NCBI GenBank assembly: GCA_966210515.1
Contig: CBIHLM010000001.1
Coordinates: 1-64,000 of the forward strand
Direction of reading: 5' to 3'
Length of the DNA stretch: 64,000 bases
Source of the DNA: Paradesertivirga sp966210515
Lineage (GTDB): Bacteria; Bacteroidota; Bacteroidia; Sphingobacteriales; Sphingobacteriaceae
Shown: positions 9,584 to 18,600 of the stretch, in pieces
Layout: each line of letters starts with the position of its first letter
Numbering within the stretch: the stretch's first letter is position 1
The notes under the pieces: model-generated
What the model was told of the DNA's origin: nothing
The model's input: the letters and a program-made list of their open reading frames with translations, nothing else
Databases searched by the model: none
Position numbers and translations under genes: made by a program

Positions 9584-10762
9584 ATGTCAGATCTTAAATA
9601 CAATCAACGCGGTGTTTCTGCCGGAAAAGAAGACGTTCATAACGCAATAAAAAACATTGATAAGGGACTTTTCCCAAAAGCTTTTTGTAAGATTATTCCG
9701 GATATTTTAGGTGGCGACCCACAATGGTGCAATATCATGCATGCTGATGGTGCAGGCACCAAATCATCTCTGGCATATATCTACTGGAAAGAAACCGGCG
9801 ATATTTCTGTATGGAAAGGCATTGCACAGGATGCTATCATTATGAATCTTGATGATTTGCTTTGCGTTGGTGCGACAGACAACATATTACTCTCGTCCAC
9901 TATCGGAAGGAATAAAAATCTTATTCCGGGAGAAGTGATTGCCGAAATTATAAACGGCACCGAAGAAATCCTCTCGGAGCTGCGCGAACTTGGTATTGGA
10001 ATTTACTCTACCGGCGGCGAAACTGCCGATGTAGGCGATTTAGTTAGAACTGTAATCGTAGATTCTACAGTTACCTGCAGAATGAAACGGGATGAAGTAA
10101 TATCAAACGACAGAATTAAAGCAGGCGATGTTATTGTTGGCTTAAGCTCGTACGGACAAACAACTTACGAAAAAGAATATAATGGCGGCATGGGTTCAAA
10201 TGGCCTTACATCAGCCCGTCACGATGTGTTCCATAAATATGTGGCTGAGAAATACCCTGAAAGTTACGACCCTGCCGTACCATACGAACTGGTTTTTGCC
10301 GGAAATAAAAAGCTTACCGATCCGATTGAAATTGGCAATGGTAACACAATAACAGCAGGAAAGCTGGTACTTTCTCCAACCCGCACCTATGCTCCTGTAA
10401 TTAAAGCTTTGCTTGATAAATACCGCTCTCAAATAAACGGAATGGTACATTGCAGTGGTGGCGCACAAACCAAAGTGCTTCATTTCGTAGATAGTCTTCA
10501 TATTATAAAAGACAATTTATTTCCTATTCCTCCCCTCTTCAAATTAATTCAAGAACAATCAGGCACGAGCTGGGAAGAAATGTACAAAGTGTTTAATATG
10601 GGTCATCGTATGGAGCTGTATGTTTCTGAAGAAATAGCCGCTGATATTATTGCGATCGCTGAAAGTTTCAAAATTGATGCGCAGATTGTAGGAAGAGTTG
10701 AAAGCTCGGAAAAAAAGCAGGTAACTGTAAAATCTGAATTTGGAGAGTTTATTTATCATTAA
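9584..10762 (+). CDS. purM: Phosphoribosylformylglycinamidine cyclo-ligase (AIR synthetase)
   Basis: Catalyses ATP-dependent ring closure of FGAM to AIR in de novo purine synthesis. The 392 aa protein starts MSDLKYNQRGVSAGKEDVHN. Family landmarks are HADGAGTKSSLAYIYW, AQDAIIMNLDDLLCVGA and a glycine-rich YSTGGETADVGDL segment; the C-terminal AIRS domain contains GGAQTKVLHF and FNMGHRMELYV. A TTG 3 codons upstream is in frame but falls inside the likely promoter, so the ATG is preferred. No other purine genes are adjacent. Confidence 0.95.
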   Translation: MSDLKYNQRGVSAGKEDVHNAIKNIDKGLFPKAFCKIIPDILGGDPQWCNIMHADGAGTKSSLAYIYWKETGDISVWKGIAQDAIIMNLDDLLCVGATDNILLSSTIGRNKNLIPGEVIAEIINGTEEILSELRELGIGIYSTGGETADVGDLVRTVIVDSTVTCRMKRDEVISNDRIKAGDVIVGLSSYGQTTYEKEYNGGMGSNGLTSARHDVFHKYVAEKYPESYDPAVPYELVFAGNKKLTDPIEIGNGNTITAGKLVLSPTRTYAPVIKALLDKYRSQINGMVHCSGGAQTKVLHFVDSLHIIKDNLFPIPPLFKLIQEQSGTSWEEMYKVFNMGHRMELYVSEEIAADIIAIAESFKIDAQIVGRVESSEKKQVTVKSEFGEFIYH

Positions 10763-10855
10763 GTATATGATACTTCAAATTGCTATGACTCAAACATTTT
10801 TTTAGCCAAAAATCCTATACAATAGAATTTATACCGAAAAAAGCTACACAATTTG

Positions 10856-10863
10856 TAGATTTG
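10856..10863 (+). promoter_or_regulatory. Candidate -7 element of lpdA
   Basis: TAGATTTG fits the Bacteroidota TAnnTTTG consensus, 31 nt before the lpdA ATG. No good TTTG -33 match is visible, so support is limited. Confidence 0.35.
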
Positions 10864-10894
10864 GCCCGGTCAAAAAAATAAAAATACAATTCTC

Positions 10895-12283
10895 ATGAAT
10901 TACGACTTAATAGTTATTGGAAGCGGTCCCGGAGGTTATGTTGCAGCAATCAGAGCTTCGCAGCTTGGTTTAAAAACAGCCATTATCGAACGCGAATCTC
11001 TTGGTGGTATCTGCCTTAACTGGGGATGTATCCCTACAAAAGCTCTGTTAAAAAGCGCTCAGGTATTTGAATATATCAACCATGCAGCCGACTATGGTAT
11101 TAAAGTACAAGGTGGAGAAGCTGATTTTGGCGCGGTTGTAAAACGCAGCAGAGGCGTAGCAGATGGGATGAGTAAAGGCATCCAGTTTCTGATGAAGAAA
11201 AATAAAATTGATGTGATCATGGGTACTGCCAAAATTAAAAAAGGCGGTAAAATTGACGTAAAAGCAGCCGATGGTTCATCAAAAGAATATACCGCTAAAC
11301 ACACTATTTTAGCAACAGGTGCACGTTCAAGAGAATTACCTAACTTAAAACAAGACGGTAAAAAAATCATAGGCTACCGTCAGGCAATGAATCTTCCGGA
11401 GCAGCCAAAAAGCATGATTGTAGTAGGCTCTGGTGCTATAGGGATTGAATTTGCATACTTCTACAATGCTATGGGTACCAAAGTTACCGTGGTTGAATTT
11501 ATGGATCGTATTGTTCCGGTTGAGGACGAAGAAATCTCAAAACAACTGGAGCGCAGTCTTAAGAAAACAGGTATCAATATTTTAACAAGTGCTAACGTAG
11601 AATCTGTTGACACTTCAGGCAACGGCTGCAAGGCAAAGGTTAAAACTGCAAGCGGTGTTGAAACCCTGGAGGCTGATATCGTACTTTCAGCTGTTGGTAT
11701 CACTCCAAACATCGAGAATTTGGGTCTGGAAGAAGTTGGCGTAAAAACAGACCGCGGACGTGTAGTGGTTGATGGATTTTACAAGACCAATATCGCTGGT
11801 GTTTACGCTATCGGAGATATCGTAGGCGGACAAGCTCTGGCTCACGTTGCTTCTGCTGAAGGAATAATCTGCGTTGAAAAAATCGCAGGACACCATCCAG
11901 AGCCGTTAAATTATAACAACATTCCGGGATGTACTTACTGCTCACCTGAGATTGCTTCCGTAGGATATACAGAAAAAGCGGCTAAAGAAGCTGGGTACGA
12001 AATCAAAGTGGGTAAATTCCCTTTCTCTGCTTCGGGTAAAGCAAGTGCCGCGGGTACTAAAGATGGCTTCGTAAAAGTAATTTTTGACGCTAAATACGGC
12101 GAATTCCTTGGAGCTCACTTAATCGGTGCAAACGTTACAGAGATGATTGCAGGGGTAGTTGTTGCACGTAAGCTTGAAACTACCGGAATGGATATTGTAA
12201 AAACAGTTCACCCCCACCCTACCATGAGCGAAGCCATTATGGAAGCTGCCGCTGATGCGTATGGAGAGGTAATACATTTGTAG
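10895..12283 (+). CDS. lpdA: Dihydrolipoyl dehydrogenase (E3)
   Basis: FAD flavoprotein that reoxidises dihydrolipoamide in 2-oxoacid dehydrogenase complexes, passing electrons to NAD. The 462 aa sequence shows the FAD-binding GSGPGG near residue 10, the redox-active disulfide C40-LNWG-C45 followed by IPTKALLKSA, a second nucleotide-binding motif VVGSGAIGIEFAYFY, the FAD motif GVYAIGDIV, and the C-terminal active-site region HPHPTMSEAIMEAA. It stands alone here; E1 is encoded elsewhere (50058-52475) and no E2 gene is in the window. Confidence 0.96.
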   Translation: MNYDLIVIGSGPGGYVAAIRASQLGLKTAIIERESLGGICLNWGCIPTKALLKSAQVFEYINHAADYGIKVQGGEADFGAVVKRSRGVADGMSKGIQFLMKKNKIDVIMGTAKIKKGGKIDVKAADGSSKEYTAKHTILATGARSRELPNLKQDGKKIIGYRQAMNLPEQPKSMIVVGSGAIGIEFAYFYNAMGTKVTVVEFMDRIVPVEDEEISKQLERSLKKTGINILTSANVESVDTSGNGCKAKVKTASGVETLEADIVLSAVGITPNIENLGLEEVGVKTDRGRVVVDGFYKTNIAGVYAIGDIVGGQALAHVASAEGIICVEKIAGHHPEPLNYNNIPGCTYCSPEIASVGYTEKAAKEAGYEIKVGKFPFSASGKASAAGTKDGFVKVIFDAKYGEFLGAHLIGANVTEMIAGVVVARKLETTGMDIVKTVHPHPTMSEAIMEAAADAYGEVIHL

Positions 12284-12291
12284 GAGAATTA

Positions 12292-12514
12292 GTTGTAGGT
12301 TGTACGTTATAAGTACTGCATTAAAAGTTGTAGGTTATACGTTATAAGTACTGTAAACTTGCTAAAGACAATTTTATTTTTTCATAAAGCAGGTATTACT
12401 AATTTTAGATTTTTTAAGCTTCCAACGGTCATCTGTTGGAAGCTTAATTTTTTAACCATCCAATCCCACAACCCACAACCTTCAACTCACAACCCTCAAC
12501 TCACAACCCTCACC
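12292..12514. repeat. Word-array repeat (GTTGTAGGTT...ACGTTATAAGT family)
   Basis: Two near-identical 27-nt copies (12292-12318 and 12328-12354) begin GTTGTAGGTT and end TTATAAGTACTG, shortly after the lpdA stop. A CA-rich array (words CACAACC, TTCAACT, CTCAACT) fills 12465-12514 just before the next start codon. Both halves recur in swapped, inverted arrangement at 43994-44130. Confidence 0.75.
12414..12453 (+). terminator. Rho-independent terminator of lpdA
   Basis: A 13-bp perfect stem (TTAAGCTTCCAAC with GTTGGAAGCTTAA) encloses an 8-nt loop and is followed by six T residues. Confidence 0.85.
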
Positions 12515-12519
12515 CCCCT

Positions 12520-12840
12520 ATGGCATGGTTCTTATTAATTCTCGGTGGATTGTTTGAAGTTGGATTTACGACCTGCTTAAAGCTGTCTAATAACTTCACA
12601 AAGCTGGGCTGGAGTATCGGCTTTTTTGTCTGCATTACTCTTAGCTTTATTTTATTAAATAAAGCAGTTCAAACGCTGCCGATGGGCACAGCTTATGCTG
12701 TCTGGACGGGCATCGGTGCTGCCGGGTCTGTTATTGTCGGTATTTATCTTTTTAAAGAACCTTCAGATTTTTGGCGTTTATTCTTTTTAATCTTGTTAAT
12801 CTCTTCCATTTTAGGCTTGAAAATCGTTTCGAAGACCTGA
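12520..12840 (+). CDS. SMR family small multidrug / guanidinium-type exporter
   Basis: The 106 aa protein has four hydrophobic segments, the standard SMR size and topology. The proton/substrate-coupling glutamate is present (E13, in GGLFEVGFTTCLKLS) and the SMR signature MGTAYAVWTGIGAAGS lies in the third helix. The sequence is closest in pattern to the SugE/Gdx branch, which exports guanidinium, but the substrate cannot be fixed from sequence. No guanidine riboswitch was recognised upstream, where a terminator and word-array repeat lie. Confidence 0.9.
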   Translation: MAWFLLILGGLFEVGFTTCLKLSNNFTKLGWSIGFFVCITLSFILLNKAVQTLPMGTAYAVWTGIGAAGSVIVGIYLFKEPSDFWRLFFLILLISSILGLKIVSKT

Positions 12841-12855
12841 GGACGTGGGGTGTAG

Positions 12856-12894
12856 AGTAGCTGGTATCAAGTAGCTGGTATCAAGTAGCTAGTA
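12856..12894 (+). repeat. 14-bp tandem repeat, 2.8 copies
   Basis: AGTAGCTGGTATCA occurs twice in tandem (12856-12869, 12870-12883), then a diverged partial copy AGTAGCTAGTA (12884-12894). It lies just after the SMR gene stop. Simple slippage-type repeat; no function assigned. Confidence 0.8.
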
Positions 12895-12994
12895 CTAGTA
12901 TTAAGATTAGTAATTTATACAGCTTCGCACATTTACAACGCATTCTGCCGACATTTACTTATTTTCACATCTATGTATTTACCACATTAGAAAG

Positions 12995-13831
12995 ATGAAC
13001 CTTTACTCCATAGAAACCGGCTTATTTAAATTAGATGGAGGTGCTATGTTTGGTGTGGTTCCTAAAACAATATGGAACAGAACCACCCCGGCTGATCAGA
13101 ATAACCTCTGTACTTTCGCTATGCGTTCGCTCCTTATTGAAGACGGAGACAGGTTAATACTGGTGGATACCGGCATAGGAAATAAGCAAAGCGAGAAATT
13201 TCTAGCCTATTACTACTTACATGGAGACGATTCGCTGGAAAAGTCTCTGGCTGCCCGTGGATTTTCAAAAGATGATATAACGGATGTATTTCTTACTCAC
13301 CTGCACCTGGATCATGTGGGAGGAGCAATAGAGAGAAAAGGAGAGAATTTGATTCCAGCTTTTAAAAATGCAAGCTATTGGAGCAATCAACAGCACTGGG
13401 ATTGGGCCGTTTTTCCGAACGAAAGAGAAAAAGCATCCTTTTTAAGAGAAAACATAATCCCAATACAAGAAAGCGGGCAATTAAAATTCCTCAGTCCCCA
13501 GCAATCTGATCTAACCGACAATGTCAGTGTTCGATTCACCTACGGACACACGGATGCTATGATGCTGCCTCAAGTTACCTATAAAGGAAAAACTATTTTA
13601 TACGCCGCCGATCTAATTCCGACAGCTGCGCATATTCCAGTCCTGTATGTTGCAGGGTATGATGTATTTCCCCTCAAATCAATGGACGAAAAAAAGGAAA
13701 TATTAAACGAAGCCCTTGCAAATGAATACATTCTCTTCCTCGAACATGATGCTATTAACGAATGCTGTACCCTGATTCAGACTGAAAAAGGAATTCGTTT
13801 GGGTGAGACGTTTAGCGTTAGTGATATTTAA
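12995..13831 (+). CDS. MBL-fold metallo-hydrolase
   Basis: The 278 aa protein has the metallo-beta-lactamase fold signature HLHLDHVGG (H102, H104, D106, H107), preceded by ILVDTGIGNK and followed by further metal-ligand candidates in TYGHTDAM and the aspartate of LYAADLIPT. No signal peptide, so it is probably cytoplasmic. The layout resembles lactonase/quorum-quenching-like and general MBL hydrolases; substrate cannot be inferred. The gene stands alone between the SMR exporter and rpoD. Confidence 0.85.
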   Translation: MNLYSIETGLFKLDGGAMFGVVPKTIWNRTTPADQNNLCTFAMRSLLIEDGDRLILVDTGIGNKQSEKFLAYYYLHGDDSLEKSLAARGFSKDDITDVFLTHLHLDHVGGAIERKGENLIPAFKNASYWSNQQHWDWAVFPNEREKASFLRENIIPIQESGQLKFLSPQQSDLTDNVSVRFTYGHTDAMMLPQVTYKGKTILYAADLIPTAAHIPVLYVAGYDVFPLKSMDEKKEILNEALANEYILFLEHDAINECCTLIQTEKGIRLGETFSVSDI

Positions 13832-14099
13832 TTTTCCACAGATAATAACAATCGCCCTGAAACGTTATTAGTATAGTTTTGCAGAAACGCAACAAAAAAC
13901 TCCTCTGAGCTTTTTTCTTTATAGAAAAACTCCGGCCGGACGGACTTAGATCTAAAACATTAGATTTGTCATAACATTTTCATGAAATCTGCTTTTTTAG
14001 TTCAACTGGAACGATTTTTGTTAACAAAGCCTTTGATTTTATAATAAATTTTATTACAACTTTTCTACTTTTTTACCGTTAAAAGCTTATAAAAGTTTT

Positions 14100-14107
14100 T
14101 AACTTTG
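14100..14107 (+). promoter_or_regulatory. Candidate -7 element of rpoD
   Basis: TAACTTTG fits TAnnTTTG and lies 33 nt before the rpoD ATG. The 309-nt region upstream (13832-14140) is AT-rich; it also contains TAGTTTTG at 13874-13881, a possible second promoter with a longer leader. No clear -33 box is seen for either. Nothing else was recognised there. Confidence 0.4.
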
Positions 14108-14140
14108 CACACGCTTCAAGAAAGGGGTATCGTACTTTAA

Positions 14141-15001
14141 ATGAGACAACTCAAAATAACACAATCCATTACCAATCGTGAGTCACAATCTCTCGACAAA
14201 TATTTACACGAAATTGGTAAAGTAGACTTAATCACTGCTGAAGAAGAAGTAATTCTTGCTCAAAAAATCCGCGAAGGCGATCAGGCCGCATTAGAACGTT
14301 TAACAAAAACAAATTTACGTTTCGTAGTTTCTGTTGCAAAACAATACCAAAATCAAGGCTTAACATTAGGCGATCTTATAAACGAAGGTAACCTTGGTTT
14401 AATTAAAGCGGCAAAACGTTTCGATGAAACAAAAGGTTTCAAATTCATTTCATACGCTGTATGGTGGATTCGTCAATCAATTTTGCAAGCTATCGCTGAA
14501 CAATCGCGTATTGTTCGTTTACCATTAAACCAGGTTGGTTCTTTAAGCAAAATCAGTAAGGCTTTTTCAAAGCTTGAACAAGAATACGAACGCGAACCAT
14601 CTCCTGAAGAGTTGGCCGACACATTAGAGACAACTGTAGACAAGATATCTGACACATTAAGTAATTCAGGTCGCCATGTATCGATGGATGCGCCATTTGT
14701 TCAGGGAGAAGAGAATACATTGTTAGATGTATTGGAAAACGGTGAACAAAGTACTGATAGCAACCTAATCGATGAGTCACTATCGGAAGAAATTAAACGT
14801 TCATTACAGACACTGACAGAACGCGAGCGCGAAATCATTGTTCTTTTCTTTGGTTTAGGAAGCAATCATCCTTTATCTCTTGAAGAAATCGGAGAGAAAT
14901 TCAATCTTACCCGCGAGCGTGTAAGACAAATTAAAGATAAAGCATTACAGCGTCTGCGTCATACATCAAGAAGTAAGATTCTAAAATCTTATCTCGGATA
15001 G
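14141..15001 (+). CDS. rpoD: Primary RNA polymerase sigma factor (RpoD/SigA)
   Basis: The 286 aa protein is the short Bacteroidota-type primary sigma factor, which lacks a long region 1.1. Region 1.2 (SLDKYLHEIGKVDLITAEEE), region 2 (NLRFVVSVAKQYQNQGLTLGDLINEGNLGLIKAAKRFDE, then KFISYAVWWIRQSI for -10 recognition and melting), region 3 (REPSPEELADTLE) and region 4 with its helix-turn-helix (LSLEEIGEKFNLTRERVRQIKDKALQRLRH) are all present. It should direct core transcription from the TTTG/TAnnTTTG promoters seen in the window. Confidence 0.97.
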   Translation: MRQLKITQSITNRESQSLDKYLHEIGKVDLITAEEEVILAQKIREGDQAALERLTKTNLRFVVSVAKQYQNQGLTLGDLINEGNLGLIKAAKRFDETKGFKFISYAVWWIRQSILQAIAEQSRIVRLPLNQVGSLSKISKAFSKLEQEYEREPSPEELADTLETTVDKISDTLSNSGRHVSMDAPFVQGEENTLLDVLENGEQSTDSNLIDESLSEEIKRSLQTLTEREREIIVLFFGLGSNHPLSLEEIGEKFNLTRERVRQIKDKALQRLRHTSRSKILKSYLG

Positions 15002-15024
15002 ATAAATCTTTAATACGGATTGGG

Positions 15025-15057
15025 AAAAGGCTTGCATTAGATGTAAGCCTTTTTTTA
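15025..15057 (+). terminator. Terminator between rpoD and a convergent gene
   Basis: AAAAGGCTTGCAT pairs with ATGTAAGCCTTTT over 13 bp (one G-U) with a 3-nt loop, followed by more T residues. It could serve both strands. Confidence 0.85.
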
Positions 15058-15082
15058 TTGTGGTATTCGTTTTAAACTAATT

Positions 15083-15550
15083 TTAATACTGCGGCCTGTT
15101 TAAAATGGCTTCTTTTATAACCGCATCTTCAATATCGAAATCTGCATACTTTTCTTCCTCTCTTTCACTCGCTACAAATTTATGCTTATGAGGTGCATGA
15201 ATTTCGCGGCCCCTAATCACCTCCTCGACAGGCTCTTCTGGATTGTATAATTCTACAACCTTGGGAATTTTAACACCCGGTTCATTCTTTACTGGTTCTC
15301 TAGCCGGGAGCATAGGCTCGTACCTGGGCTCATGATACTTTTCGGGCCCATGTGGTTCCTTATCAAGAATCGACTTTTCTGGAATATACGTTTGCTCATC
15401 GCGCCATTCAGAGTAAGTTTCTTCCGATCTTTCCTCAAATGGCTGTGACGGATTACGTGTACGCGCTTCCTCCTGCCCTTTCTGATAATTTTCATATACC
15501 TTATAAGCCATATATGCCAATGCCGCAAGAAAGGGTAATATGTTTTCCAT
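15083..15550 (-). CDS. Hypothetical membrane-anchored, Glu/Pro-rich protein
   Basis: From the chosen ATG the product is 155 aa: one N-terminal transmembrane helix (ILPFLAALAYMAYKVYENY), then a charged, low-complexity Glu/Pro/Tyr-rich cytoplasmic tail without recognised domains (YHEPRYEPMLPAREP, ADFDIEDAVIKEAILNRPQY). An ATG five codons upstream is also in frame. The C-terminal YADFDIEDAVIKEAIL helix may be a binding motif. It lies between rpoD and smc; function unknown. Confidence 0.7.
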   Translation of the reverse strand: MENILPFLAALAYMAYKVYENYQKGQEEARTRNPSQPFEERSEETYSEWRDEQTYIPEKSILDKEPHGPEKYHEPRYEPMLPAREPVKNEPGVKIPKVVELYNPEEPVEEVIRGREIHAPHKHKFVASEREEEKYADFDIEDAVIKEAILNRPQY

Positions 15551-15671
15551 CAAAGCAAAGTACAATAAATTAAGATTTTAACACAAAAAATATTAAAAAC
15601 TCCATAAATTCTATAAATTGCTATTTCCATTAATGTGATGAGTATAAGGCTGTGTGCCTTTTTAAAGAGAG

Positions 15672-18600
15672 ATGCAATTAAACCGGCTGGAAATAAAAGG
15701 ATTTAAAAGCTTTGGCGATAAAATCACCATCAATTTCAATGAGGGTGTAACGGCCATTGTTGGTCCGAATGGTTGCGGAAAATCCAATGTTGTCGATGCT
15801 ATTCGCTGGGTTTTGGGCGAGCAAAGCACCCGCATGCTCCGATCGGAAAAAATGGAGAATATAATATTTAATGGCACCAAAACACGTAAACCATCTCAGC
15901 TTGCCGAAGTATCTTTAACCTTCGACAATACAAAAAACATACTGCCTACAGACTATTCTCAGGTAACCATCACCCGAAAACTATACCGCAGTGGTGAAAG
16001 TGAATACCGGTTGAATGATGTACAGTGCCGCCTAAAAGACATAACTGATTTATTTCTGGATACAGGTATCGGAGCCGACTCGTATTCAATCATTGAGCTT
16101 AAAATGATTGACGAAATCATTGCCAATAAAGAAGGATCAAGACGGGCACTATTTGAAGAAGCATCAGGAATATCTAAATACAAGCTGCGAAAAAAGCAGA
16201 CGTTTAGTAAGCTCAAAGAAACGGAGGCAGATTTAAGTCGTGTGGAAGATCTTCTGTTCGAGATAGAAAAAAACCTTAAAACTTTAGAAAACCAGGCAAA
16301 AAAAGCAGAAAGATATTATAAACTTAAGGAGCAATACAAGGCATTAAGCATTATGCTGGCCTCTTTCAAAATTACCGGCTTCAGAGAATCACTGGAAAAG
16401 CTGGAAGAAGAAGAATTGAAGCATTCGGTAGATAAAACTGCCATAAGTACTGAGATCGACAAGCTGGAAGCCGCACTTCAACAGCAAAAAACAGAGACAC
16501 TTACCAAAGAGAAAAATCTTGCTGCTCAACAAAAAGCGACAAATGAATTTACATCAAAAATACGAGCTTACGAAAGCGACAAAAAGATAAAAAATGAGCA
16601 ACTCAGGTTTTTACAGGAGAAGGAAAAACGCCTGAATGAAGAACTTGAGAAAGACAAAAACCAGCTTAATCATGTTTTATATAATGTTAAGCGGCTTAAC
16701 GAAGAACAGTTACAGGAAACTGAGCATTTAAACTCCATTAAAACAAGCCTGGCTGATAAAAAAGAAGAACTTGATGAATTAAGAGTTCAACAGCAGTCGG
16801 CAAAAGCCGGATTAGATGGGCTGGTTAAAGAAAATAACGATCTCCAAAATCAATTATACAATTCTGAAAAAGAGCTGACCGTACTGAACATCCAAAAAGA
16901 TGCTCTTACGCAGGAAATCAGCCGGAATACCAGCGACGCTGAATCAAAAGAGGCAGAACTTAATGAATTTAATCGCGCAATTCTGGAATTAGAACAGAAA
17001 GTTGCTGTTAAGAAAAAAGAGAGCGACGAACTAGTTCAGCATGAAGAAGAACTTCAACTGCAAATCAGCACCAGTGAAGAACAAATAAATCAGCATAAAG
17101 AGAAATTATCCGGCGAAAGCCGAAAGCTTGACTCGAAACAGAATGAGTACAACCTGATAAAATCTTTAGTTGACAACCTGGAAGGATTCCCCGAATCGAT
17201 TCGCTTTCTAAAGAAAAATGCCGGCTGGGCTAAACAAGCCCCCCTTTTTTCGGATGTACTTTTTTGTAAAGAAGAGTATCGTATTGCCATAGAAAACTAT
17301 CTTGAACCGGTGATGAATCACTACGTCGTGGACACTCAAGCCGAAGCGATTCAGGCAATCAAACTTTTAAGCGATTCTGCAAAAGGGCGGGCAAATTTTT
17401 TTATACTGGAAGCTCTGGAGAAGAATCCCGAGCCCGAAGAGCTGGTTATCGCGAGCAGCAATTTCATTTCAGCATTGAGCATTATTGATGTTGATGAAAA
17501 ATACAGCCGCCTGTGCAGGCATCTTCTTAAAAATGTGTACCTATCGGTTACCGGCGAAGAGGAAGAATTAGAAAATGAACTACCGGAAAACAACCTTGTA
17601 ATACTTAGCAGCAGCGGGAAGTTTACTAAGAACAGAATAAGCATGACAGGCGGGTCTGTTGGTTTATTTGAAGGAAAGCGTATCGGACGAGCAAAAAACC
17701 TGGAGAACCTTGCAAAAGAGATCCGCTCTTTAGAAAACTCTATCGGCACTCTGAAAACTTCTATAGAGCAAGAGGGACATAAGGTTATATCCTTAAAAAC
17801 ATCTCTGAAAAAGCAGGAGATCCAAGCTTTACAGGAAGAGATAAACCGTTTAAACAACGAACTTATCTCTCTTAAAACACGTCAGGAACAATACGCAGCA
17901 TTCATCCAAAATAGTCAGAACCGGAAACGAGATATTGAAGAAAAAATACAGTCGATTGAAGATGAGTTTTTAAAAGCCGAACCAAAACTTATCGAATTAA
18001 AATCGCAAAAGTTAGAAACCGGCAACCTTCTTATTGAAAAGCAACAGGCATTTCATGAACTTTCGGATCTGGTTACAGAAAAATCCACTTCCTTTAACCA
18101 GGAAAATATACGCTTCCATCAACAACAAAATAAAGTTTCGGGGATAGAGAAAGATCTGGAATATCGCGACAGCCAGCAAAGATCCCTTGAAAATAAAATT
18201 GAACTTAATTCATCAGAACTGGCTAAAACAAAATCTGAAATAACTGACACTTTACAGCACGTAGATCATTCGGATGAAGATTTGATCAGCATGTACGTCC
18301 AAAAAGAGGAGTTTGAAAAAGGTGTTACTGAATCGGAACAAGAATACTATAAAGCAAAAAACCAGATTACGGAATTAGAAAATTCAATTTCCGCTCTGAG
18401 AAAAACAAAAGAACAATCTGAACTCATCTCTAATGATCTCAGAGACAAGAAAACGAGTCTGAAGCTGGAATTAAATGCTTTAAAGGAGCGGCTTTCAATA
18501 GAGTTCTCTATCGATATTAATGATCTTCTTGAAGCGGAAGCAACAACCGAAGGTCTAGAAAATGAAAACGAATCTGGCTTAAAAGAAAAAACAGACCGTT

